Origin: Bacteroidales bacterium UBA4621
Lineage (GTDB): Bacteria; Bacteroidota; Bacteroidia; Bacteroidales; Paludibacteraceae
Assembly (NCBI GenBank): GCA_002387325.1
Contig: DGIN01000062.1
Span: forward strand, 291 to 20,405
Direction: 5' to 3'
DNA length: 20,115 nt
Position 1 is the stretch's first letter. Each line of letters starts with the position of its first letter. A program made the position numbers and the translations under genes. This document shows positions 9,036-16,212 of this stretch, piece by piece. The notes under the pieces were generated by a model that saw only the letters and a program-made list of their open reading frames with translations, had not been told where the DNA came from and searched no databases.

Positions 9036-9653
9036 TTATTTTTTCTCTGCCAACTGCTGTTTTACAAACTTGACCAATGTATCGATAGCCACTTTATTAT
9101 GTCCGCCCTGCGGGATGATGAGGTCGGCGTAGCGTTTGCACGGCTCGATAAACTGCTCGTGCATCGGCTTGAGTACACGCTGGTAACGCTCCATCACCGC
9201 CTCGGCAGTACGCCCGCGCTCCACGACATCGCGTTGCATAACACGGATCAGACGGTCATCGGCATCGGCATCCACAAAGAGTTTCAAATCCATCTGCTGA
9301 CGCAGTTTCTTGTCGCTCAGCGCCATAATGCCCTCCACGATAATCACATCTTTCGGCTCAATGTGAATAGTCTCTTTCTGACGGGTACAGGTCAGGTAGT
9401 CATAGACCGGCTGCTCGATGGCTTCGCCGCGCTTGAGCATCTCGATATGCTTTGCCAGCAGTGGCCACTCAAACGCATCAGGGTGGTCGAAATTGATGTT
9501 CTGCCGTTCTTCTACGGGAACATGGCTTGAGTCTTTGTAATACGAATCTTGTGGGATAACCACCACTTCGCCTTTGGGCAGGCGTTCTGTCAGTTTTTTA
9601 ACCACCGTTGTTTTACCCGAGCCGGTGCCGCCCGCAATGCCGATAATGAACAT
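9036..9653 (-). CDS. udk: Uridine kinase
   Basis: The 205-residue protein phosphorylates uridine and cytidine in pyrimidine salvage. The P-loop GGTGSGKTT occupies residues 8-16. IPQDSYYKD (about 33-41) and NFDHPDAFEWP (about 54-64) are the nucleoside-binding motifs. VIIVEGIMAL is the Walker B-like strand, and RVMQRDVVERGRT is the lid segment. I place the start at the ATG at 9653, directly before IIGIAGGTGSGKT as in other Udk proteins. The open frame continues upstream to 9854 but is non-coding there and would include the udk promoter. The family length of about 205-215 agrees. Confidence 0.95.
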   Translation of the reverse strand: MFIIGIAGGTGSGKTTVVKKLTERLPKGEVVVIPQDSYYKDSSHVPVEERQNINFDHPDAFEWPLLAKHIEMLKRGEAIEQPVYDYLTCTRQKETIHIEPKDVIIVEGIMALSDKKLRQQMDLKLFVDADADDRLIRVMQRDVVERGRTAEAVMERYQRVLKPMHEQFIEPCKRYADLIIPQGGHNKVAIDTLVKFVKQQLAEKK

Positions 9654-9678
9654 GAGAGGAATGTTTGTTTTCGGGCTA

Positions 9679-9702
9679 CAAAGGTAGTACATTTTTTTCA
9701 AA
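9679..9702 (-). promoter_or_regulatory. Probable udk promoter
   Basis: On the minus strand, TACCTTTG (plus-strand 9679-9686) matches the Bacteroidota -7 element. The best-spaced -33 candidate, CTTG, lies 20 bp further upstream near 9707-9710. The -7 element lies 25 bp before the udk ATG. This gives udk a fixed promoter outside the inverted-repeat segment, so udk need not depend on the orientation of that segment. Confidence 0.6.
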
Positions 9703-9742
9703 CGCACAAGCCCGCTGCTATTTCCGTTTCCGATACAGGATA

Positions 9743-9777
9743 TTTGGACCGCAAATCCATAGTTGTCAGTATCTTTG
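9743..9777 (+). promoter_or_regulatory. Candidate rightward promoter just outside the inverted repeat
   Basis: TATCTTTG at 9770-9777 fits the -7 element and TTTG at 9743-9746 lies 23 bp upstream, somewhat longer than the usual spacing. A transcript would start about 9784, run through the left inverted repeat and across the whole segment toward the restriction genes, giving a leader of about 370 nt. It could give fixed low-level expression, or transcribe only a leader RNA. Confidence 0.4.
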
Positions 9778-9786
9778 CGACACCCG

Positions 9787-9819
9787 TGCTGCGCAAAAAC
9801 AGGCGTTTTTGTACAACTG
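9787..9819 (-). repeat. Left 33-bp inverted repeat (IRL)
   Basis: The minus-strand sequence begins CAGTTGTACAAAAACG and is identical to 10080-10112 except for one base (G here, A there, before the final CAGCA). Each copy has internal dyad symmetry: CAAAAAC and GTTTTTG flank the asymmetric centre GCCT, with further outer pairing TGT/ACA in the right copy. Such paired arms around a short asymmetric core resemble site-specific recombinase crossover sites. Two weak hairpin terminators or paired operators are alternatives. Confidence 0.85.
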
Positions 9820-9851
9820 CAAAAGTAGTGTTTTTCTCCCATATATCCAAA
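9820..9851 (-). promoter_or_regulatory. Consensus promoter inside the invertible segment, pointing away from the restriction genes
   Basis: On the minus strand, TTTG (plus 9848-9851), a spacer of exactly 20 bp and TACTTTTG (plus 9820-9827) form a full consensus Bacteroidota promoter. The last base of the -7 element touches the end of the inverted repeat at 9819, so transcription would begin inside the repeat. As sequenced it fires leftward toward udk, with a leader of about 160 nt. After inversion between the repeats it would occupy about 10048-10079 and fire rightward into the restriction-modification genes. Confidence 0.75.
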
Positions 9852-9910
9852 CATTTTTGCCTTTATTTTTGTTTCCGGTCAATAGTGAAGGCAAACAAAA
9901 ATATGCATAT

Positions 9911-10069
9911 TATGCAATCCTGATATTGTATATTGCCAATTACGTAGAAAGGACGTAGAAAGGACGTAGAAAGGACGTAGAAAAAATCATACTTTATAGG
10001 GTGGATAAGCCGTTACTTTATGCAGTTTATTCACTTTTTATGCAATCCATATGCAGTTTTATGCAATCC
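9911..10069 (+). repeat. Five dispersed 10-bp repeats TATGCA(A/G)T(C/T)(C/T)
   Basis: TATGCAATCC occurs at 9911-9920, 10039-10048 and 10060-10069; TATGCAGTTT occurs at 10019-10028 and 10050-10059. The last three copies are spaced 10-11 bp apart, about one helical turn, and the two variants alternate. This looks like a cluster of protein-binding sites within the invertible segment, either recombination enhancer or regulator sites. The protein is unknown. Confidence 0.65.
9942..9983 (+). repeat. Tandem repeat of ACGTAGAAAGG (about 3.8 copies)
   Basis: Three perfect 11-bp units at 9942-9952, 9953-9963 and 9964-9974 are followed by nine bases of a fourth. The array lies at the centre of the segment between the inverted repeats. 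The 11-bp period is close to one helical turn, so copy-number change would alter spacing with little change in phase. It is not in a coding region and has no spacers, so it is not a CRISPR array. Confidence 0.85.
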
Positions 10070-10079
10070 GTCTATTTCC

Positions 10080-10112
10080 CAGTTGTACAAAAACGCCTGT
10101 TTTTGCACAGCA
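10080..10112 (+). repeat. Right 33-bp inverted repeat (IRR)
   Basis: This is the second copy of the repeat, in inverted orientation to 9787-9819, with 32 of 33 bases identical. It ends 42 bp before the ATG of the first restriction-modification gene. In this copy the dyad includes the outer TGT/ACA pairs. The central GCCT is asymmetric, so recombination between the two copies in register would invert rather than delete the intervening DNA. Confidence 0.85.
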
Positions 10113-10154
10113 ATGGTCTATGCACCATAAATCACTGAGAAACAGCCTGATATA

Positions 10155-11186
10155 ATGGATACGGCACTACGTGAAAATATTCTTCTGTCCGATTTGCCGG
10201 ATATAATGGAAAGCGGCTACAAAACCGAAATCTTGTCCGCCTTGCTTTGCGACCGGTCTTCGAATAAAAATATCATCTGGGCAACCGATGATTATGCGGA
10301 CAGGGGTGCGGGTTATCGGTTCTCGGACACGATAGAGGTGCCGCTCATTACGGGCGAAAACGAGGGCTTGATTAAACCCCGAAACGAGAAAGCCAAATCA
10401 GTACAGCAATCCCGCAGCCGCCAAAAAGCAGAAGTCTTTACTCCCTCCTGGGTCTGCAACCGGCAAAATAACCTCATCGACGAAGCGTGGTTCGGACGTA
10501 AGGACGTCTTCAACCACGAGAACGATGACCACACGTGGACTGCCATCACAAATCCTATTCTTTTTCCCGACACCGCAGGTAAGACATGGCACGACTATGT
10601 AAAAGACGTGCGTATGGAGATTACCTGCGGTGAGGCCCCCTACTTGACAAGCCGTTATGACACCGTAACAGGTGTGCTGATAGAGCCGTTTCAGCGTATC
10701 GGCATACTCGACCGTAAGTTTCGTGTGGTTTATGAGAACAATGACACTGACAGAGAATGGTACAGATGGATGAAAATCGCCTTGCAGTCGGTGTACGGCT
10801 ACGAATGGCAAGGCGACAATCTGCTCCTTGCACGTGAGAATATCCTTTCCTCCTATATGCGTTGGCATATCTTGCGGTTTGGCACGGGGAAACGCCCGTC
10901 CAAGAAGATATTGCACGAAGTAATAGACATCATCACATGGAATATCTGGCAGATGGACGGACTGAAAGGTGTCATTCCTGGTTCTTGCGTTGCCCGTGCG
11001 GAACAAGACCCGCAGTTATCGATGTTCCCACTGCCCGTACAATCCACGCCCTGCCCCGCCTGTATGAGCGGAAACCTCAGCGATATGCCCCGTCACACCG
11101 GTATCCGGTGCCGTATCAAAGATTGGGATTTACCCCACGACGGCAAGCATAAAAAAGAACTCTCTTTCTACGAACTCCTTAAATAA
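10155..11186 (+). CDS. Methyltransferase SAM-binding subunit of a restriction-modification system
   Basis: The 343-residue protein resembles proteins annotated as restriction endonuclease subunit M. I see the N-terminal half of an N6-adenine methyltransferase. AEVFTPSWVCNRQNNLID (residues 92-109) resembles motif X. MEITCGEAPYLTSRYD (154-169) is a motif I-like glycine loop. YGYEWQGDNLLLAREN (214-229) resembles motif II, and TWNIWQMDGLKG (261-272) resembles the acidic motif III. There is no catalytic N/DPPY/W motif; NPPY instead lies in the next protein. The C-terminal CPAC could bind metal together with Cys319. The chain ends just where motif IV would follow. The next gene starts nine bases after the stop, so the two are one operon and probably form a complex that completes the enzyme. 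Confidence 0.72.
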   Translation: MDTALRENILLSDLPDIMESGYKTEILSALLCDRSSNKNIIWATDDYADRGAGYRFSDTIEVPLITGENEGLIKPRNEKAKSVQQSRSRQKAEVFTPSWVCNRQNNLIDEAWFGRKDVFNHENDDHTWTAITNPILFPDTAGKTWHDYVKDVRMEITCGEAPYLTSRYDTVTGVLIEPFQRIGILDRKFRVVYENNDTDREWYRWMKIALQSVYGYEWQGDNLLLARENILSSYMRWHILRFGTGKRPSKKILHEVIDIITWNIWQMDGLKGVIPGSCVARAEQDPQLSMFPLPVQSTPCPACMSGNLSDMPRHTGIRCRIKDWDLPHDGKHKKELSFYELLK

Positions 11187-11195
11187 AAACACACT

Positions 11196-14100
11196 ATGCC
11201 AAAGACGTATTCCACCTTTCGCCCCGAATTGATTTACATCTTTCGTATCAACGACATTGCCCACAGCGGCTGCCTCAAGATAGGCAAAACCACTATGCCC
11301 GATGAAGCAAGTTTGGACGAAAAACCCAACAGCCGCATTCTCAACGAGGCGGCGCGGGAGCGTATCCGCCAGTACACCCACACGGCAGGTATCCGTTACG
11401 ACCTCCTCTACACCGAGAGTTCCATCGCCCATACCAACAAAGAGGTCTTCTGTATCAACGACACCGATGTGCACCAAGTGCTGCTCCACTCGGGTATTGA
11501 GCGCACAGACTTCGGCGAGGACGGCGGACGAGAGTGGTTCAATACCGATTTGCAGACAGCTATCCGTGCCATTGCCGCAGCCAAACAAGAGCGCACCTCC
11601 CTGCTGTCGCAGGAGATAACCATTGCCCAAACGCCCATTGTCTTCCGCCCTGAGCAGAAAGAGGCAATTGAGCGCACTTGCAAACGTTTTGCCAAATCGA
11701 ACCGTATGCTGTGGAATGCCAAGATGCGTTTCGGCAAAACGCTTTCCGCCCTTGAGGTTGTCCGACGTATGGGCTACAAGCGCACTCTCATTCTCACCCA
11801 CCGCCCTGTGGTGAATGCGGGGTGGTACGACGATTTTCAAAAGATTTTCCGCTTTGAAACTACCCGCTACGACTACGGTTCCAAAGAAAAAGGCAACAAC
11901 CTTGCCGATATGGAGAACGCCTGCCGCTTGGGTAAAACGCACTATGTCTATTTCGCCTCTATGCAAGACCTGCGCGGCTCGGAACAGGTGGGCGGTAAGT
12001 TCGACAAGAACCACCAAGTATTCAATATAACCTGGGATTGCATCATCGTGGACGAAGCCCACGAGGGGACGCAGACCCAACTTGGACAGAATGTATTGGA
12101 GGCACTTACCAAACCTGCCACCAAGGTGTTGCAACTCTCGGGTACGCCTTTCAACCTGTTCAGCCAATACAAAGAGGACGAGATATACACATGGGACTAT
12201 GTGATGGAGCAGCGTGCCAAAGCCCGATGGGACGAGACGCATTTCGGAGACCCGAACCCGTACTCGGGGCTGCCGACAATGAACATCTACACTTTCGACC
12301 TCGGCAGACTGATGGCGAAGTATATGGATATGGACGTGGCGTTCAACTTTACCGAGTTCTTCCGCACCCGCGAGAACGGCACTTTCGTCCACGAACAGGA
12401 CGTGCGTGCTTTTCTTGACCTGCTCACCAAACCCGACCATGAGAGCCTCTTCCCGTTCTCCAATGAGGCGTTCCGCCGATGTTTCCACCATACCCTGTGG
12501 ATGCTGCCGGGGGTAAAGTCCGCCAAAGCCCTGTCGGCACTGCTGCAAGCCCACCCTGTATTCGGCAACTTTGAGATAGTGAACGTGGCAGGCGAGGGTG
12601 ATGACGATGCCGAGAAAGGCGATGCCCTCGAACTCGTACAAAAAGCCATTCGCAACAGCGACTACACCATCACCCTCTCTTGCGGCAAACTGACCACCGG
12701 CGTGAGCGTACCCGAATGGACGGCGGTGATGATGCTGTCCGGCACATTCAACACCGCGGCAAGCAGTTATATGCAGACCATTTTCCGTGTGCAGACACCC
12801 GCCACGGTCTGCGGGCAACGCAAAGAGAACTGCTATGTGTTCGATTTCGCACCCGACCGCACCCTGCGTGTCATTGCCGAGACCGCCAAAGTGCAAGCCA
12901 AAGCGGGCAAAACCACCGAAAACGACCGCAAGACGCTGGGTGAGTTCCTCAATTTCTGCCCTGTCATTGCCTGCGAGGGCACGCAAATGAAGGACAAGAT
13001 AACCGCCCACCAACTCTTTGAGCAACTCAAGAAAGTGTATGTCGAGCGGGTGGTATCGTCCGGCTTTGACACCGGCGACCTCTATAGCGAAGAACTGCTC
13101 CGGATGGATAATATCGCTTTGCAGGATTTCAAGACGCTGAAAGGTATCATCGGTACCACCAAAGCCATGCCCAAAGCAGGCGAGGTGGACATCAATGCGC
13201 AAGGACTGACCGGCGAGCAGCGGGAGGAGACAGACCGCATAGAAAAGAAGAAACGCAGACACGAACCGCTTACACCGGAGGAGGAAGAGCAACTGCGCCA
13301 ACTCGGCGAAGCCAAGAAACAGCGTGCTAACGCCATCTCTATCCTGCGCGGCATCAGTATTCGTATGCCGCTCCTTATCTACGGGGCGGAACTCACACAG
13401 GGAATGCAGGATGTAACACTGGCGAACTTCACCGAGATAATCGATGATGTGTCGTGGGAGGAGTTTATGCCCAAAGGCGTAACCAAATTAGTGTTCGCCA
13501 ATTTCCGCAAGTACTACGACCAAGACATCTTTCTTGCGGCGGGCAGACGTATCCGTGCATTGGCAGAAGCGGCAGACCGTATGACGGTGGAACAGCGTAT
13601 TCATCAGATAGCCGCTATCTTCAATGCGTTCCGCAATCCCGACAAAGAGACGGTACTCACCCCGTGGCGGGTGGTCAACCGCCACCTGAGCGACACCGTA
13701 GGCGGCTATTGCTTCTATAATGAGGAGTTTACCGACGAGATAGACGAACCGCGCTATGTAGAGCAAGCGGAGGTTACCCGCCGTGTCTTTACACCTGACA
13801 CGCATATCCTTGAGATAAATTCCAAGTCGGGTCTCTATCCGCTCTATATGGCATATTCCACCTACCGTGCCAAGGTAGCCGATGCGCTTTTCTCCACCGA
13901 TACCATAGAAGAGCAACAGCGGATTTGGGAGGAGGTAGTGCGGGAGAATATCTTTGTGATATGCAAGACGCAGATGGCACGCAGCATCACCCGCCGCACA
14001 CTGCTCGGCTTCCGCTACGACCACGCCAAAGGCGGCTTCGACAATCTTTATGTACCCGATGACCTCATCAACCGTATCACCAACGAACAGAACAAACTTA

Positions 14101-15179
14101 TCGAACAAATCAACAAAGGACAAACCTTCAAAAACTTCATGAATATGAAATTCAACGCCATAGTCGGCAACCCGCCATATCAACTTACAGGAGGTTCGGG
14201 CGGTAACAATGATGCACCTATCTATCAACATTTTTGCCATATAGCCTCAAAACTGACGGATAAATATGTTACGCTGATTATGCCCGCACGTTGGTTTGCA
14301 GCAGGACGTGAAAACTTATTGGGCGATTTCCGAACAGAGATGTTGAAAGGAGAGCATTTAAAAAAGTTGGTTGTGTTTCCCGATGGGGGTGATGTATTCC
14401 AAAATGTGGAGATTAAGGGCGGCATTTGCTATTATTTGGAAGATAATCAATATAGCGGACTTTGCAAATATGTGCTCTATAGAGACGGATTGGCGCATAG
14501 TTCTATGCGAAAATTGGATACTTTTGACATTCTCATCCGTGAGCCGCAATTGTATGATATTGTTGTTAAGGTGGAGGAAAAACGTAAAACGGATAATATG
14601 GATGTGGTAGAAACCATTATTTCTGCTGATACCCCGTTTGGTATCCCGTCAAACCCGCGGACAAGTTCCAAAACCCCGTTTAAGGTATATACGGATAAAA
14701 CAAATGCACATAATGTATTATTGTACCATATAGAAGACCAAAAACGCAAAATAGAGTACGTATCCCAAGAAGATATACATAAAAATGCACAAGATGTCGA
14801 GAAATATAAAGTTTTTATTCCAGGAGCAGGGGGGTCAGGAAATGATGCCAAAGTATTAGGAACCCCTATTGCAGCACCGAAAAATTCTGTATGTTCCCAA
14901 TCTTTTTTATATGCTGCTTTTGAAACGGAGAAAGAGGCTACTAATTTTATGAAATATCTTTTGACAAAGTTCTTTCGTATTTTAGTATCTTCGCTAAAAA
15001 TCACCCAATCTGCTCCAAGCCGTGTATATCGTTTTGTTCCTCTCCAAGATTTTACCTCCAAGAGCGACATCGATTGGAGCCTGAGCATTGCAGATATTGA
15101 CCACCAACTTTACACCAAATATCACCTCTCGTCCGACGAAATCGCCTTTATAGAAAAGATGATCCGCCCGATGGAATAG
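11196..15179 (+). CDS. GIY-YIG-like / DEAH helicase / Eco57I-like methylase fusion of the restriction-modification system
   Basis: The 1327-residue protein has several modules in order. Residues 12-125 resemble the T5orf172 branch of the GIY-YIG nuclease clan (LIYIFRIND, LKIGKTT, ARERIRQY, VHQVLLHSG, REWF). Residues about 147-540 are a superfamily 2 helicase with Walker A AKMRFGKT (175-182), DEAH (286-289), SGTP (315-318) and motif VI QTIFRVQ (527-533). After a linker with a charged helix near 675-715, FNAIVGNPPYQL (NPPY at 992-995) is motif IV of an Eco57I-type adenine methylase. A target-recognition-like region continues to the end. The SAM-binding motifs are missing here and are supplied by the upstream protein. 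Expected function is ATP-dependent restriction plus methylation against phage. Bases about 14200-15060 are much more AT-rich than the rest. Confidence 0.82.
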   Translation: MPKTYSTFRPELIYIFRINDIAHSGCLKIGKTTMPDEASLDEKPNSRILNEAARERIRQYTHTAGIRYDLLYTESSIAHTNKEVFCINDTDVHQVLLHSGIERTDFGEDGGREWFNTDLQTAIRAIAAAKQERTSLLSQEITIAQTPIVFRPEQKEAIERTCKRFAKSNRMLWNAKMRFGKTLSALEVVRRMGYKRTLILTHRPVVNAGWYDDFQKIFRFETTRYDYGSKEKGNNLADMENACRLGKTHYVYFASMQDLRGSEQVGGKFDKNHQVFNITWDCIIVDEAHEGTQTQLGQNVLEALTKPATKVLQLSGTPFNLFSQYKEDEIYTWDYVMEQRAKARWDETHFGDPNPYSGLPTMNIYTFDLGRLMAKYMDMDVAFNFTEFFRTRENGTFVHEQDVRAFLDLLTKPDHESLFPFSNEAFRRCFHHTLWMLPGVKSAKALSALLQAHPVFGNFEIVNVAGEGDDDAEKGDALELVQKAIRNSDYTITLSCGKLTTGVSVPEWTAVMMLSGTFNTAASSYMQTIFRVQTPATVCGQRKENCYVFDFAPDRTLRVIAETAKVQAKAGKTTENDRKTLGEFLNFCPVIACEGTQMKDKITAHQLFEQLKKVYVERVVSSGFDTGDLYSEELLRMDNIALQDFKTLKGIIGTTKAMPKAGEVDINAQGLTGEQREETDRIEKKKRRHEPLTPEEEEQLRQLGEAKKQRANAISILRGISIRMPLLIYGAELTQGMQDVTLANFTEIIDDVSWEEFMPKGVTKLVFANFRKYYDQDIFLAAGRRIRALAEAADRMTVEQRIHQIAAIFNAFRNPDKETVLTPWRVVNRHLSDTVGGYCFYNEEFTDEIDEPRYVEQAEVTRRVFTPDTHILEINSKSGLYPLYMAYSTYRAKVADALFSTDTIEEQQRIWEEVVRENIFVICKTQMARSITRRTLLGFRYDHAKGGFDNLYVPDDLINRITNEQNKLIEQINKGQTFKNFMNMKFNAIVGNPPYQLTGGSGGNNDAPIYQHFCHIASKLTDKYVTLIMPARWFAAGRENLLGDFRTEMLKGEHLKKLVVFPDGGDVFQNVEIKGGICYYLEDNQYSGLCKYVLYRDGLAHSSMRKLDTFDILIREPQLYDIVVKVEEKRKTDNMDVVETIISADTPFGIPSNPRTSSKTPFKVYTDKTNAHNVLLYHIEDQKRKIEYVSQEDIHKNAQDVEKYKVFIPGAGGSGNDAKVLGTPIAAPKNSVCSQSFLYAAFETEKEATNFMKYLLTKFFRILVSSLKITQSAPSRVYRFVPLQDFTSKSDIDWSLSIADIDHQLYTKYHLSSDEIAFIEKMIRPME

Positions 15180-15213
15180 GAATGTAACACCTTGTAGCCA
15201 ACAGATTTATGCC

Positions 15214-16212
15214 CTATCGGTTGCAGTTGCGGCAGATAGGTATATCCTTGCCACAGAGAACAGAGCAACGGAAAGTGTTTGTTTTCTTGGAGCGGAAGAG
15301 TGTGCCAAGCGGCGTGGCAAGTATGTTGCCGAAAGAATAAGCGTGCGCCTTGTCGTAGCAACAAGGCAATACATCGCCCGATGTGGTGATAACACAGCCC
15401 GACCAAAGGCGGTAGCAGGGGGCGGCGATATGCCACAGGCGACGCCATAGCGGTTGCTTGAGGTGGTACTGCCCGTCCTCGCCTTTGGTATAGCGGGAAT
15501 AGCGGCTGTCAGTGGGCATCAGCGGGTTGCCGCCGGCATAGTCGTACAGTTGGGCTGTCTTGAACGTCAGCCGGTCGGCACCCCATCGGCGATACGCGCA
15601 GCGCATCTCCGCCCACTCGTGTTCGTTGGTGCGCAGACGCAAACACTGCCATTCAACCACAGGCGTGCGCAACCCCATATGCCGCTTGGCATCGTGCAGC
15701 AAACGGAGTGCCCCACGCACTTTCTCTATGTCTCCTCCCACACGGTAGGCATTGTAAGACACTTCGGAAATACCGTCCAAAGAGATGATTACCCGGTCTA
15801 ATCCGCTACCGGCAAGACTCCCTGCAAGAGCAGGCGTTATCGCCTGCGCATTGGTGGAGACAATAGTATATAGCCCCGCCTTGTGCGCTTCGTGTATCAT
15901 TCGGGGCAGGGCGGGGTTCAACAGCGGTTCACCCTGGAAATAGAATTGCACAGTGTGTGCATAAGGAGCAATCTCCCGAAGCAGCACCTGCCACACCTCA
16001 GGGCGCAGCATTTCCGCCCTACCCTGTTGCGGGTGTCCGCCAGCCATACCCACAGGACACTCGGGACAACGCAGTTGGCAGAAATTGGCAGGCTCCACCG
16101 ACACAAACACAGGCAGATGCCGTACGTGCACCACCCCGAAAAGAGACAGCACGTAAGAAAACCAACAGCGCAGTTGGTTAACAGACCTACTTGCAAGGTA
16201 TCTTATTGACAC
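15214..16212 (-). CDS. Radical SAM/SPASM-domain protein
   Basis: The radical SAM cluster motif is CQLRCPEC (CxxxCxxC), at residues 45-52 from the chosen GTG. It follows VFVSVEPANF, typical of a SPASM-type subgroup. FQGEPLLNP is the GGEP-like SAM-binding motif, and VIISLDGIS is a conserved strand. The C-terminal SPASM region has GDVLPCCYDK and a late cysteine group (CSVLCGKDIPICRNC) able to bind an auxiliary iron-sulfur cluster. The substrate is unknown. I chose GTG at 16212, overlapping rpiB by 26 bp, because family similarity appears to begin upstream of GTG 16152, the first start that avoids overlap. The open frame extends to 16374 but would lie inside rpiB. Confidence 0.78.
   Translation of the reverse strand: MSIRYLASRSVNQLRCWFSYVLSLFGVVHVRHLPVFVSVEPANFCQLRCPECPVGMAGGHPQQGRAEMLRPEVWQVLLREIAPYAHTVQFYFQGEPLLNPALPRMIHEAHKAGLYTIVSTNAQAITPALAGSLAGSGLDRVIISLDGISEVSYNAYRVGGDIEKVRGALRLLHDAKRHMGLRTPVVEWQCLRLRTNEHEWAEMRCAYRRWGADRLTFKTAQLYDYAGGNPLMPTDSRYSRYTKGEDGQYHLKQPLWRRLWHIAAPCYRLWSGCVITTSGDVLPCCYDKAHAYSFGNILATPLGTLFRSKKTNTFRCSVLCGKDIPICRNCNR

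Larger units (their letters stand above)
9787..10112. other. Putative invertible promoter segment
   Basis: A 260-bp AT-rich non-coding segment (9820-10079) is bounded by 33-bp inverted repeats with one mismatch. It contains one outward consensus promoter at its left edge, a tandem 11-bp repeat, and five copies of a TATGCA-based 10-mer. In the present orientation no TAnnTTTG lies between 10020 and the restriction start at 10155. Invertible promoters flanked by short inverted repeats are established in Bacteroidales, for example at capsule loci. Assigning that behaviour here is inference from structure; inversion itself cannot be seen in one sequence. No recombinase gene is present in the window. 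Confidence 0.7.

Noticed and set aside
9654..9854. N-terminal extension of uridine kinase to 272 residues
   Set aside because: The family N-terminus is at the 9653 ATG; the extension covers a promoter match and part of the inverted repeat.
9942..9983. Possible CRISPR array
   Set aside because: The units are 11 bp and contiguous with no spacers, and there are no cas genes in the window.
11130..13301. A 723-codon open frame on the minus strand under the restriction genes
   Set aside because: It lies wholly opposite a gene with clear helicase motifs, has no recognisable domain and a composition typical of an antisense shadow in GC-richer DNA.
13488..14240. A 250-codon minus-strand frame within the restriction gene
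   Set aside because: It is antisense to the linker and methylase region, with no promoter or family signature.
15180..15213. Terminator between the convergent restriction and radical SAM genes
   Set aside because: I found no stem-loop with a T-run in these 34 bases.
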